Origin: a virus
IMG/VR virus record: IMGVR_UViG_3300007539_000009
Span: 119,185-183,184 of that record
DNA length: 64,000 bases
Strand: one strand, 5' to 3'
Below are positions 1 to 10,339 of this stretch, in pieces. The notes below the pieces were generated by a model. It saw nothing but the letters and a program-made list of their open reading frames with translations, searched no databases and was not told where the DNA came from. How positions within the stretch are numbered: position 1 is the first letter of the stretch; the number at the start of each line of letters is the position of its first letter. Position numbers and translations under genes: made by a program.

Positions 1-3000
1 ACCGTTGGTGGTCGACTTGAACACCTCGGACCCGCTCTCGAACGTGCCGCCGTTCGAGGTGGTACTGGCGATAGACAGCGTGATGCTGCCGGTCGCTTGA
101 GAGTCAAGCACCGCCTGCCCCTCGAAGTCCGAATCGATGAGTTGCGACGTGATGCGGAATCCCTGGTTGTTACCTACTTCCGGCAACACGACGAGAGCGG
201 TCAGATCAGACTCAAGCGTATCTGCGGCAAGCGGACTTGTTGCCGGGGACGGGGACGCCGATGATGGAGACACCGAGATGTACGCTACTCCACCGGACTG
301 ACCACCTCCCGGAGCAAAGTTGAGGATGCTGAACACATAAGTGCCAGCAGTGCTCAGCAATGCAGGGTCAGGGCTTGCGATAAATAGTGTCGGCGACTGG
401 TACGTGCCCGGAATGGGGGTCGTACCGTTAACGATGACACGCGCAGACTCGTCAAACCCGGAGCCGAAGAGTGAGATCGATGACGGAGGGCTTGCGGTAG
501 AACCAGTGCTAGGGGTGATGCTGAGCAGCGTCGGCACCGGGTTGTTCACTGTGATCGCCGCTGAGTCTTCAGTCAGCACTCCACTAGTGAACCTGACCTC
601 ATATGCTCCTCCCTCGTCGATGCGGAGATCATCGAAGATCGCAAGGCCACCGGTTGTTAGCTTTGAGGTTGTGCCGCTCAGTACGCCATCGAACGAGGTA
701 GGCGCAAGCTGGGCAACGATGGGGACGCCTGAGTCCTCATAGTCCGCATCGATGGTGCCTTCGTTTGTTTGCACCGATACCGCAACTGTGAACGTCTGGT
801 TCTCGTTCAGCGACGACTGCGGCTGTTGGTCTACAGACAACGAGATCGGCGGCGGATCAGGCGGATCGATAATCACTGACTCGCCTGTCACCAGCTGTGA
901 GAAGGCAACGGCTACTTCCGCAAACGAGCCGACGCAGATGAAGCGCTCTACTGTGTAGCCTGCCGTGCTGACGCCGTCGGCCAGCAGCTCCTGCATCAGC
1001 AGCAGCGCGTTGAATTGACCGTACTTCTGCCCTACCGGGTTGAGCTGCCCTAAAGGAGGAAGAATCAGCGTCGACCGGACCGACGAGCTGATCACCTTAT
1101 CGAGCGCGCAGATGCCTACAGCGCGCGTGCCTGTCTGGTTAGACAGGATCATGCCGCCGGGCAGGTCGCTCGGGAAGACCAGCTGATTCGCCGCAGAAAA
1201 TCCTACTTCTGTAGGTCCGTCATCCCCGACAACCGGGAAGTATGTGTAGGCGCGTACAAACTCATCAGTCAGCGCCATGCTCAGCTGCGAGCGTGCCGAG
1301 CCGTCGCGGTTGGTGAGCTCGGGTGTGATGGTGCCGCGAACTCGAATGATTGACGGGTTGCCGAGGTAGTCGACTTCGACGTGCTTGTCGACACGGGCTG
1401 CACTGATAGTCAGCGACGCACCCTGATACGAGAACGGCACGAGATACGGCATGTACACGTCCGTGCGAGCCGCCTTCTCGCCGAATTGAGAGAAGACTAG
1501 CGGTGTATCGCTGGGCTGCGTATACACCTGCAGCAGGTTGCCGCCCTCATTGACGAGGTAGCTGCCGGTGCGGTCAACGCCGCTAAACCCATACTGAGCC
1601 CCACGAGCTTTGGTCAGCGAGTTCAGTACGTTGACGCCATCCCAAGTGAGATCTGAGATAGCCCCACCAAACTCAGCCTCGAAAGTCAGCGTAGCCCGAG
1701 CGCCAACCAACGTCTGGTCACTGGCCAGCGTGCTGTGCGATACACCGTCAGGGTCAGGATCCGTCGGCTGGAGGAACCCGTCGTAGTGGTCTGAGTTGTC
1801 GAGATCGATCGACGCCTCTACTGCTTTCGCCCCACCGTTGAGCCGTTGCCAACCCTTCAGGCCGGAGTACGTCAGCCAGTAGTCAGGAGCAACGTAGGTG
1901 ACAGCACCGGCAATGAACTGGCCTGTGATCTCTGTCTCAGCACCGGGTCCTTCAATGTCGAAGTCCTCGTTGAAGACGACGGCATCGTTGATGTCACCAA
2001 TCGCTACTTTCGCGCCTTGCAGCAGCACGATGCCTTCGCGGTCCACCGTGTGCACGTCGTACTCGCGAGGCCACAAGTCCTGCACGATGCCGTCGACGCG
2101 CCAGTCTTCTGTGAGCCCTGATCCGACCTTGGTAGCGGAGAAGCCGTTGCCTGAGTAGTCGGGGATCGTAAGGCCCCAGCCACGCCAGAAGTGGTAGACA
2201 GCCGTAAGACCGTCGGTCACTAGCGGAGATCCAGTGGTAGCCTCGACCCCGATGTTATGAATCGGCCGGGGAATGCTGAAGCTAGTCTCCAACGCTTCCG
2301 GGTTGAAAGCGTTGGTGAGCGTGATACTTGGCTGCTGAATAGCGCCGCCGACGCTGAACACGGGGCTGCCGGAAGCTACGCCGCCTATCCACAGGTCTTC
2401 GCCTGTGACATCGTTCACCGTCAGGTCCGCTACAGGCGTATCAGGGCTAGGCGAACCGACGCCCCACAGCTCGCCATTGACGACGATCTCAGTGCGGTAC
2501 CGATTGCCCAGGTCCCGATACTGGGCTGTGATCTCAAACCACTCGTTGACCGGCAGGGTGTACGTAGTAGACGCCGGCGTGATGATGGCGGTGCCATCAC
2601 CGAACGGATCAGGCTCCTCGGGGGAATACTCCGGATCGTTAGGCGAGAAGAACGGGTTAGGGAAGACGTAGCTGCCGGGCGAGCCAGGATCCGGGCTAAC
2701 GAACAGCCCTGACGCACCTACCTCGAAGTACGGACGAACAACGCCTTCCTCGAGCACGTTTAGCCCGAGAGTAATCGGACCGTACGAGAAGATGACCGGC
2801 GTCTCTCCGCCAACGTAGCTGCCAGAGTTGATCTTCAGCCAAGTGCGGAACGCAAACTCCGACCCACTTGAGTAGTCAAGCGTGTTGGCGGCAGGCAATA
2901 GAGCATTAGTGACTCCTGTGTTCGCCACCTGCAGCCGGCGATCACCTGTGAGCTCAATAGCCTTACCCGTGCGGTACCCTTGGCCTGAGTCAGCGATCCA

Positions 3001-6000
3001 GTAGTTGCTGGGCGACTCGTACCTAACCGCAAGGTTGCCAAGCCCGCGCTTCTCCGAGTAGCGACGAGCAAAGACTGACGACTGGTTGAGGAACTGATCG
3101 TCCCCAACGAGGTAGTGCACGCCCGGAGCGAGCGTAGCCGGAGGTTCAGTGAGCTGCGACGCTACCTCAGGGCCAAACGAATACAGGTACGGCGTGTACA
3201 ACCAGCCATCACTGTCCGTCTGGTCGTTGAACTCGGCCTGAGCAATAAACGACTCACCTGCCAGCAGCGTGTTAGCCAGCGGGTTGTCGGATTGCAGCGA
3301 TAAGCTCGGGCTGCCTTCGACGAGCGTAGCTGTGGTCGTATCGGCCAGCGCGCTGTTATCAGCAACCTCGTCCTCAAACGCCTCAGTGAAGACAATAGGC
3401 TGCGTCTCCGCCGGACGGATTCGATCCAAGAACACAGCTACGTCTTCGAGCTGTGCCTGTTCCGTTGCCAGTCCCCATCGCAGCTTGACAGCGAAAACGT
3501 GATGCTTGAACACGTTCGCAAGCTGGGTGTTCAGCAGCTGGATGTTCTCGCCGACTGCTTGCGCCTGCGTCGGATCAAGCGCCTCATCTAAGTACAGGAA
3601 CTGGTCGAGTGTGCGCGTCTGACGAGCCCAAACGGTGTACTCCGTTACCGAAGGTGCGAGAATACCACCGCCGTACCCGTACTGCCCGTACTGCCCGTCG
3701 CCATAGCCAATTGGGAAGGCACCGATAGTCTCAGAGTCAAACGTGACGCGTAGCGTGTGCGCATCTACGACCTCTACTACTCGTCCGTACTGCGTCGCTG
3801 CGGCTGACGACGGCAGCGTGAGGTAAGACTGCGCAGCCACCTCCTGAACCTGGACTGCTCCCACAACAGGGGACAGATCAGGCGAACTAGGAGCAGCCTT
3901 ACCAGTAGGCCAGACGCAAGTGATGAGACTGCCCGAGCCAGTCGGGCTACTATTGTCGACAGCAAATGCCTCATCAAGCTCGTTCTGCCACGCAAGCGGC
4001 GCATTGACTAGCCCGAGTAGCGTGCTAAAGCCGCTCGGACTGTCGAGCAGGTTCTCGATAACAAACGGAGGCACGCTCGCAGTTGTGATGCTGAGCGAGC
4101 CGGCCGGGAACCCAGCTGTGACCGTAGAGTCGTACGACAGGTGCGTGACGTCGACGGCGCCTGTGTTAGTGGGCAGGAACGCACTCTGCTGCGCCTGCTC
4201 GAGCGTAGCAAAGCTGGTGATGCCCAGCTTGATGAGATCCCCAGCCCACACTTCTTGCTCAAAGAAGTTGACGCTGAAATCAGTCAACAGCCCAGTAGCG
4301 TTATTGAACGTAGCAACCGTGCTCGTGAAGTTGGACGGCGTGCGCACGTCCAATCGCTTAGCGAACTGGTAATCGTCAGAGAACTGCTCAGCAAAGAACG
4401 CGAGCAGTCCAACGTCAGCAAGCTCGTCCCGATCGTACACCGTCACCAGGTCATTGACGGCGTAGAACTTAGACATCTCCTGCGGTGCGCGCAGCACACG
4501 CAGCGGCTGCTCCGGAAGCAGCGGCACTACGAAAGTAGCAGTACCGTCAGACGGTTGAACAGTCAGCCCCTGCCCTGTTGTGGTATCGACAATACCAGCG
4601 GCCGTACCTGCTTGATCCAAGAAGGCGGATCCCAGCAGGATGCTTCCGTAGTTCTGGATCGCACTCTTAGTGGACGCACCACGGTACGCCGCGTACAGCG
4701 ACGCAGTGAGCCCACGGTACTCCGCGCTCGAGTCGCGAACCAGGTCAATAGGCTCGCCCCACACCTGGGCGATGGTCTGCTCATCAACGTCCGTCTCGAA
4801 GAACCAACCTTCCTCGAGCCGCACGTCTGCGTACAGGAGAGTCTCATCTTCCTGCACTACCAGGTCAAAGTCACCCGCAGGTCCGTTGAGCTCGGTGTCC
4901 CACTGCGTGACGCCATCACGGATGATGGCAACGTTGGTGATCTGTCCGCGGTAGCCGTAGTCGATGTCAACGCGCACCGGCAGGCTGTGCAGATACGCCT
5001 TTGAGTCGATGGCCGCGTTGATAGTGACCGTCAGGCCCGGAGTCAGCGCATTGTCAAACTGCACGAACTGGTCGGAGACGATCGTGAACTCTTCGGGGTC
5101 TGTGAAGACAAACCCGTCACGGAAGATCTGTACCGGATACTTGTCGCGGTCAAAGCTATCATCCAGCTTGACCGTGAACTGCTCCAGGATCGTCGGAGGG
5201 ATTGTGATCTCACCGAAGATGTGCCGGTGGTTGTCTTGGGTCTCTTGGTCGACGTAGTAGATGTCGACGATGGCGCCAACCGGCAGCACTTCCGCGAACT
5301 GGATAGTGCGGCTGTCAGTGAACGTGTAACTAGCCGGCTCAACCAGCGTGGAGTCGTAGTCGAACTCTGTGTCGTCTACGAACACCTGGATGGGGAACTG
5401 CTCTTTGGGCTCGTCTGCTGCGTCGAGGGCAAAGGGCCGAGTGATCGGAACAGCCACTGTGTCGGTGGCCTCGTCAAGCACCTCACGATAGCTAGCATGG
5501 CTATGCGCTTCGACAATCGGCGCGACCAGCTTGAACGTGACACCGTTGTTTGGGGCCCGATCGAACCCTAGAGTGGTGGCGGTCAGTGACGGGTTGAGGA
5601 TGTTAGTGCCGAGATACAGCACCTCTACCTGATCCGGGTCCACCGTCCGCTCGAGTTGAATCTTGCGGGTCGGCTTCGATACCTCAACTGTCTGAACGCC
5701 TCGTGCGTCCTTGATCCGTACTCGAGCGCCGCCGTGGAACGAATTCCCTCCGAGCAACGACAGCTCGGTAGCGGTGACGTTGACAAACTCAGCACCGAGG
5801 CGGAACCCTACGCGCACGTCTGCTGCGACCACGGTGACGCCTGAAGTGACCGACAGCGTCAGTGTCTGACCGGCAGCCGGCAGCTCTTTGAACAGCAGCG
5901 TGTCGTCAGACAGTCGTAGCTGCAGCAGGTTGCCGGCACCGATACCGCCGAGCGGCTTCTGGGTGATGATAGGTGCCGTCGGGTCGCTGTAGTCAATGTC

Positions 6001-6819
6001 TAGCAGCGACAGCGCGTTGAACGACTCCAGAAACAGCTGAGCATCGACCGGGTCGTAGGTGATCGCGGTGCCATCAACTTGCGGTGTGTAGCTGGTCGTA
6101 GTGCCGTTGCTCAGCCCCTGAACGATCTGCTGATCACGGAACGCGTAAACAGAGATGCGCTCAATCTCAGCCGCAGGCGTCCACTCCTGCGACGTGTTCT
6201 CGGTCGATTGCTGGGGCTGCTCGCCCGGTGCACCCGCTCCGAGGTTACCGCTGTTGTTGACGTTGGAGCTCGCACTGCCAACAAACTCCCCGGCCAGGAA
6301 CTTGGCGAACTTACCAACAGGGTTGCCGTTTGCGTCCACTGACGCATCGAACACCAACGTCGTGCCTTGAACTAGCTCTCCGCTATCCACCCACGGCTCG
6401 AGCGAGCACGTGTACACGTAAGTGGGCACCGCCCGTCCATCCAGCAGGACTTGTACCCGACCCTTGAGGGCGTGGTCAGGTATGCGAACGCGGTAGAGCT
6501 CGGTTACAGAGCTGTCCGCGTTGATGGTCTGATCAGCGACAGGCCAGTCCTGGAAAGTCTGCCAGTGAGCATGCGGTACCTGCAGAGACTGCCAGTTGCC
6601 AAGCTCCTGGAATACCAGAGGGTAAAACGTCTGGACAGGAACAGTCGACAGGTCACGCGCGGCATCAAGCTGAAACAGCTTCGCGTAGTCACTGTCTTGG
6701 GCGCGGATCCACGCCTCGTAAATCGCTGTGAGCTCGGGTCGATTCGCGTAGAAGTCGCGGTAGATCGACGGGAGGTAGTCGAACAGCGGGTTGGGATCGA
6801 AGGTCTTGTCGTCAGCCAC
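1..6819 (-). CDS. Giant tail/baseplate protein, C-terminus beyond window
   Basis: The reading frame is open from position 6819 to the left edge, giving at least 2273 codons with no stop, so the C-terminus is missing. I chose the GTG at 6819 because a TAA lies in frame just upstream (about 6846-6848) and an AGGTG precedes it. The N-terminus (DYLPSIYRDF) resembles the start of phage tail protein I-type baseplate proteins. Residues about 1316-1466 and 1530-1575 look like LamG/concanavalin-type carbohydrate-binding folds (for example AVYHFWRGWG). Residues about 2093-2170 look like an IPT/TIG immunoglobulin-like domain (SISLFGSGFD). The protein probably sits at the baseplate or tail tip and contacts the host surface. 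It is transcribed after the baseplate J-like gene. The fold assignments come from pattern recognition by eye. Confidence 0.82.
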   Translation of the reverse strand, partial: MADDKTFDPNPLFDYLPSIYRDFYANRPELTAIYEAWIRAQDSDYAKLFQLDAARDLSTVPVQTFYPLVFQELGNWQSLQVPHAHWQTFQDWPVADQTINADSSVTELYRVRIPDHALKGRVQVLLDGRAVPTYVYTCSLEPWVDSGELVQGTTLVFDASVDANGNPVGKFAKFLAGEFVGSASSNVNNSGNLGAGAPGEQPQQSTENTSQEWTPAAEIERISVYAFRDQQIVQGLSNGTTTSYTPQVDGTAITYDPVDAQLFLESFNALSLLDIDYSDPTAPIITQKPLGGIGAGNLLQLRLSDDTLLFKELPAAGQTLTLSVTSGVTVVAADVRVGFRLGAEFVNVTATELSLLGGNSFHGGARVRIKDARGVQTVEVSKPTRKIQLERTVDPDQVEVLYLGTNILNPSLTATTLGFDRAPNNGVTFKLVAPIVEAHSHASYREVLDEATDTVAVPITRPFALDAADEPKEQFPIQVFVDDTEFDYDSTLVEPASYTFTDSRTIQFAEVLPVGAIVDIYYVDQETQDNHRHIFGEITIPPTILEQFTVKLDDSFDRDKYPVQIFRDGFVFTDPEEFTIVSDQFVQFDNALTPGLTVTINAAIDSKAYLHSLPVRVDIDYGYRGQITNVAIIRDGVTQWDTELNGPAGDFDLVVQEDETLLYADVRLEEGWFFETDVDEQTIAQVWGEPIDLVRDSSAEYRGLTASLYAAYRGASTKSAIQNYGSILLGSAFLDQAGTAAGIVDTTTGQGLTVQPSDGTATFVVPLLPEQPLRVLRAPQEMSKFYAVNDLVTVYDRDELADVGLLAFFAEQFSDDYQFAKRLDVRTPSNFTSTVATFNNATGLLTDFSVNFFEQEVWAGDLIKLGITSFATLEQAQQSAFLPTNTGAVDVTHLSYDSTVTAGFPAGSLSITTASVPPFVIENLLDSPSGFSTLLGLVNAPLAWQNELDEAFAVDNSSPTGSGSLITCVWPTGKAAPSSPDLSPVVGAVQVQEVAAQSYLTLPSSAAATQYGRVVEVVDAHTLRVTFDSETIGAFPIGYGDGQYGQYGYGGGILAPSVTEYTVWARQTRTLDQFLYLDEALDPTQAQAVGENIQLLNTQLANVFKHHVFAVKLRWGLATEQAQLEDVAVFLDRIRPAETQPIVFTEAFEDEVADNSALADTTTATLVEGSPSLSLQSDNPLANTLLAGESFIAQAEFNDQTDSDGWLYTPYLYSFGPEVASQLTEPPATLAPGVHYLVGDDQFLNQSSVFARRYSEKRGLGNLAVRYESPSNYWIADSGQGYRTGKAIELTGDRRLQVANTGVTNALLPAANTLDYSSGSEFAFRTWLKINSGSYVGGETPVIFSYGPITLGLNVLEEGVVRPYFEVGASGLFVSPDPGSPGSYVFPNPFFSPNDPEYSPEEPDPFGDGTAIITPASTTYTLPVNEWFEITAQYRDLGNRYRTEIVVNGELWGVGSPSPDTPVADLTVNDVTGEDLWIGGVASGSPVFSVGGAIQQPSITLTNAFNPEALETSFSIPRPIHNIGVEATTGSPLVTDGLTAVYHFWRGWGLTIPDYSGNGFSATKVGSGLTEDWRVDGIVQDLWPREYDVHTVDREGIVLLQGAKVAIGDINDAVVFNEDFDIEGPGAETEITGQFIAGAVTYVAPDYWLTYSGLKGWQRLNGGAKAVEASIDLDNSDHYDGFLQPTDPDPDGVSHSTLASDQTLVGARATLTFEAEFGGAISDLTWDGVNVLNSLTKARGAQYGFSGVDRTGSYLVNEGGNLLQVYTQPSDTPLVFSQFGEKAARTDVYMPYLVPFSYQGASLTISAARVDKHVEVDYLGNPSIIRVRGTITPELTNRDGSARSQLSMALTDEFVRAYTYFPVVGDDGPTEVGFSAANQLVFPSDLPGGMILSNQTGTRAVGICALDKVISSSVRSTLILPPLGQLNPVGQKYGQFNALLLMQELLADGVSTAGYTVERFICVGSFAEVAVAFSQLVTGESVIIDPPDPPPISLSVDQQPQSSLNENQTFTVAVSVQTNEGTIDADYEDSGVPIVAQLAPTSFDGVLSGTTSKLTTGGLAIFDDLRIDEGGAYEVRFTSGVLTEDSAAITVNNPVPTLLSITPSTGSTASPPSSISLFGSGFDESARVIVNGTTPIPGTYQSPTLFIASPDPALLSTAGTYVFSILNFAPGGGQSGGVAYISVSPSSASPSPATSPLAADTLESDLTALVVLPEVGNNQGFRITSQLIDSDFEGQAVLDSQATGSITLSIASTTSNGGTFESGSEVFKSTTNG

Positions 6820-6941
6820 GGAGCACCTGGACGGCGGTAAACGTCTTTCCCATTGTTAGCTAAAGCTGTCTGTAGAAGCAGCGAGGCGGCCCATAACTTG
6901 AGCCGCCTGCACACTACTAGATGGTGGTGGGGATCACCAGC

Positions 6942-8942
6942 TCAGACCTTGGTGATACTGAGATCGGTATCGGCAGCCCAGACTTGGCCCGGATCGAGAG
7001 CCAAGCGGTCTTCTGATTCGGCGAAGACGAACGATCCAGCGCCTGTGTCGTATCGAGACCGCAAAGTCACAGGCATCGTTACGTCCTGCACATTGAACAG
7101 TGCAAGAACAGTGACCAGCTCGTTGACTGTCACTGCCTCTCCAAAGGGCTTGCCGTTGATGTACTCAGTGATGATGTCACGAACGCTCTGCAACGTGGCA
7201 TCACCGGAGAACGTCAGTTCAACATCAAGGATGACGGTAACTGGCGTCTTGACTTGGATGTCTTTGGTGATGTCCCGGTTATCGGCGTTGTCTAGGAACG
7301 CCTCAATCAGCGGGATGTCCGGGCTGGTGAGGTACGTGACCTTGATCCGGGTACCGATGAACATCGGGATCTCTGCAAGCACGTTGCCGAGGCCGTCTAG
7401 CACCGGCTCAGAGCCGTAAATCCTTAGAACATCAGAGGTTGCGGTTGTAAATCGACCACGAACCTCCTGCCGCACCAGGGCGTAGTGCGTGTCAGGCTCG
7501 AGCTCGCGGATGACGATGTCCTCGTCAACTGCGTCCACCTGCTCAACACGCACGATGGCCTGCACCGGCTCCTGGAACCCGGTGCCGTCCTCGAAGAGGT
7601 TGACGCCGGCTGAGTTGACGAACGTAGATGTCAACGGCACTTCGCTGACATCTACATCTGCGTCGGTGGAAGCGGGCGGCAAGCTGGAGATGACAACTTC
7701 AGCCGGAGTGACGGCGGACGACTCCACGTACACGTCGACCTTGCCGCCAATGTGGAACTGGTTGGTGTTGTAGAAACCGAACAGCTGGTAGGGGTTGTCT
7801 GCTAGGTTGGTGGCCACGTTGACCGTAGACGTGTCCTTGAACGGCCGATCGATGCGGGCCACCTTGACCGGATCTCCTCCCGGAGCAACCGGTACTTCCT
7901 CTACTCGAGCAATCTTGTAGTCGTTGTTGACGAAGTCAGGGTCGTCCTCGTTCAGCAAGCGCAACCGAAAGTTCTGTTGTACAGACACTTGCTCGAACGT
8001 GACGCCATCCTGTGTTACCTGCAGCGCGTTGTAATTGAGACCCAGCAGGTCATACACCGCACCCACAAACCCACCTACCGGCGCTGTAATCGGGTCTCCA
8101 TTGGTGTCTGTCCACTGCACGTTGCCATCAGCGTCTAGCGGCAGGTTGACCTTCTGGCAGAACGACTGGCTAAACAGCGGCTGGTCAGCCAGAGCTATCT
8201 GCGCAACGTCGCGAGTCATCAGCGGGTCGCCGAAGCCTTGGACCGACACACGCTTCACAGTCGGGAACTGGGCCAAGATCGCTGACTCAATAGCCACCGC
8301 TTTGACCAGGTCACGGTTGGTGACTGACGTCTTGATGCGAGCAAAGAGCTCAGCGTTACCTTCCGGGTTGGCCGCACCGAAGTAGGCCAGGGGATTGAAG
8401 GTGCGGAGCGCGCCAGGCACCCCTGTGACCCCAGTGACTGCGCCAGCCGCTGCCAGGTACTCATCACCGACGTCCTCGGCGATGGTGTTCACATCAACGA
8501 AAAACTCACCAGTACTGGCGATCGTGTTCGCAGCGACCGCAGCTGAGCTGAAGGTTTGACGAGAAATCGGCCGAAATCTGCGGCCGGCATCGTCTGTGAA
8601 CACTACGTTGGTCGTAACTTCCACAGCCTGTGTTGTGGCGAACACGATCCGTTGAGATCCCGTAGCTTTCTCGCCTTGGCGACGATCCACCAAGAAGTTG
8701 GCCGCGAGCCGGTCGAGCTCCTCAGGGAGCATGCCCGCGTAGTTGGCCAACGACTGGTTTCGTTGGATGACCCTCGTCTGGTCTCGGAACCGCTGGAACA
8801 ACAGCGAAGCCGGCGTGATGAGGATGTCATGAACGGCAGAACCAGCGCCGACATTGAGCTTAGGTGCCTGCTCCCGCAGGACTTGTCGGACGAGGGCCTC
8901 GACGGGCACACTGAACCGGTTCTTATCGTTGATCGTCGCCAT
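6942..8942 (-). CDS. Baseplate J-like protein
   Basis: This 666-residue protein begins MATINDKNRF and has an N-terminal region typical of baseplate J/gp6-type wedge proteins (SAVHDILITPASLLFQRFRD), followed by the characteristic VVFTDDAGRRFRPI and NPEGNAELFARI segments. Proteins of this family build the wedges of contractile-tail baseplates, which points to a myovirus. The gene begins at a divergent junction with the plus-strand gene at 9010 and is followed downstream by the giant tail protein, a common baseplate gene order. It is longer than P2 gpJ and has a beta-rich C-terminal half. Confidence 0.8.
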   Translation of the reverse strand: MATINDKNRFSVPVEALVRQVLREQAPKLNVGAGSAVHDILITPASLLFQRFRDQTRVIQRNQSLANYAGMLPEELDRLAANFLVDRRQGEKATGSQRIVFATTQAVEVTTNVVFTDDAGRRFRPISRQTFSSAAVAANTIASTGEFFVDVNTIAEDVGDEYLAAAGAVTGVTGVPGALRTFNPLAYFGAANPEGNAELFARIKTSVTNRDLVKAVAIESAILAQFPTVKRVSVQGFGDPLMTRDVAQIALADQPLFSQSFCQKVNLPLDADGNVQWTDTNGDPITAPVGGFVGAVYDLLGLNYNALQVTQDGVTFEQVSVQQNFRLRLLNEDDPDFVNNDYKIARVEEVPVAPGGDPVKVARIDRPFKDTSTVNVATNLADNPYQLFGFYNTNQFHIGGKVDVYVESSAVTPAEVVISSLPPASTDADVDVSEVPLTSTFVNSAGVNLFEDGTGFQEPVQAIVRVEQVDAVDEDIVIRELEPDTHYALVRQEVRGRFTTATSDVLRIYGSEPVLDGLGNVLAEIPMFIGTRIKVTYLTSPDIPLIEAFLDNADNRDITKDIQVKTPVTVILDVELTFSGDATLQSVRDIITEYINGKPFGEAVTVNELVTVLALFNVQDVTMPVTLRSRYDTGAGSFVFAESEDRLALDPGQVWAADTDLSITKV

Positions 8943-9009
8943 TCGCGTAAGTCTACTGGGCTCAATCGATTGTAGCTGAGCCGCAAAGACCCCTAGTTAG
9001 TCAGAGACT

Positions 9010-9882
9010 ATGAACAAGCTGATCCGAGCCTTGGCTGCCACAGACATCCCTAAGCCGATCGATGCGGTGCGTGATGACTTGGCAGACGCGGCAAAAGAGT
9101 ACTTCCCGGTGCTGTACCAACTGAACCGGTCCCTGGACTCAGAGAGCGAGCACAGCACTCGTGGCCTCACTCTCGGCCTCGCTAACGCGTACTACGCACT
9201 CACTGTAGAGTTCGAAGATGACCCGTTCGGGGCGTTCAATCTCGAACCCCCGGACATTGACTTCATCCAGGCGATCGAGAAGACCTTCTCAGGGCAGCAA
9301 GCTCAGATCGAGGGAATGGACGCTAGGGAGCTGGTGGCGCTGGTCACTGGGAGCTACCCCGCGCTCGAGGCGGCGCTGGACGGGGAGAAGACGGAAGCAG
9401 AGGAGGACTTCCAGTCGGGGGTGACTGTGGGCCTAACCGCTGTGGCCCTGCGCGCTGCGATGGCGGACGCGGACGAGCCGGAGGATGAAGAGGAGGACTT
9501 TGCAGACCTCGGCGAGCCCGGCATTGAGCTCGTAAATGCGGAGGAGGACTACCAGGATCCGGCTACCGACGGTGAGGGGCCGCAACCTCCGGACGAGGAT
9601 CTCGCTGCCATCGAATCGCTGAGTCAGTTGCTAGGCGAACTACAAGCGCTGAATCACGGCGCCATGCCGTCGCTTGCAGTCAGCGATGATGGGCTGCTTC
9701 GCCTGTCGCTCGCAGTGGTTTGCGACGATCACCACAACGTTGACTTGATGACTCTGCAGAGGGTTAGAGACCTGCTAATGCGGTGCTCACCCGACAGCGC
9801 TAGAGAGCAAGTCGTCATTCGCGCTATCGAATCATCGATCGTTGTGACGGCTACGTTGCCGGACTTTAGGCCTATCAAATAG
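9010..9882 (+). CDS. Acidic protein of unknown function
   Basis: I do not recognise this 290-residue protein. The N-terminal 150 residues look helical and globular. Residues about 155-200 are extremely acidic (DEPEDEEEDF and similar runs), and the last 90 residues look like a second small domain. It opens a short plus-strand cluster of three genes leading into the tRNA genes and is divergently arranged from the baseplate J-like gene, so the 67-base gap at 8943-9009 should carry both promoters. No strong ribosome binding site is visible before the ATG. Confidence 0.7.
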   Translation: MNKLIRALAATDIPKPIDAVRDDLADAAKEYFPVLYQLNRSLDSESEHSTRGLTLGLANAYYALTVEFEDDPFGAFNLEPPDIDFIQAIEKTFSGQQAQIEGMDARELVALVTGSYPALEAALDGEKTEAEEDFQSGVTVGLTAVALRAAMADADEPEDEEEDFADLGEPGIELVNAEEDYQDPATDGEGPQPPDEDLAAIESLSQLLGELQALNHGAMPSLAVSDDGLLRLSLAVVCDDHHNVDLMTLQRVRDLLMRCSPDSAREQVVIRAIESSIVVTATLPDFRPIK

Positions 9883-9952
9883 TGCCAAAACTGTCGCAGT
9901 ATGCGGCAAGAGTTAGATGACCGATCGTGTACTCCAGCAGAAAGGAATAACC

Positions 9953-10339
9953 ATGATCTGGTGTCTAATTCTGGCCGGCGTGTGTGCGCTGGCCCTGTTA
10001 CTGACAGGGCACATTTTCGTTGCCCTGATCGTGGCCGCCCTGTTCGTAGTACTCCCGGCACTCGTCGTGTCGGGATTTCAGCTGGGCGTCGACCTCGCCC
10101 AGTGGTCGCTTGACCACTGGGGCACCGTAGTGGTGCTCGCCCTGCTGTTCATAGGGTTCAAGCTCTTCGGAAGCCTCCGCCGTGCGTGGGAGATGTCCGA
10201 AGAAGGGCAGAGTCACTACACGCAGGAGCTCGCCCTGCGCGTCTCGTACGGCGAGCTCACACAAAAGCAGGCCCGGAAAGAGGTAAAGAAAAAGCCTCAC
10301 CGATACCCTCCTGTCATCCGCGAGAGGATGCTCAGATGA
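9953..10339 (+). CDS. Small membrane protein
   Basis: This protein of 128 residues begins MIWCLILAGV, with two hydrophobic stretches at about residues 2-45 and a third near 58-75, then a basic cytoplasmic-type tail (RKEVKKKPHR). I chose the ATG at 9953 because AAAGGAA lies at the right distance upstream; an earlier in-frame start at 9917 has no such signal. Its stop overlaps the start of the next gene by four bases (ATGA), so the two are translationally coupled. No family is recognised. Confidence 0.7.
   Translation: MIWCLILAGVCALALLLTGHIFVALIVAALFVVLPALVVSGFQLGVDLAQWSLDHWGTVVVLALLFIGFKLFGSLRRAWEMSEEGQSHYTQELALRVSYGELTQKQARKEVKKKPHRYPPVIRERMLR

Noticed and set aside
341-6370. Many plus-strand frames of 60-290 codons opposite the giant tail gene
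   Set aside because: They are antisense to one continuous 2273-codon frame, lack ribosome sites and have compositions typical of shadow frames.
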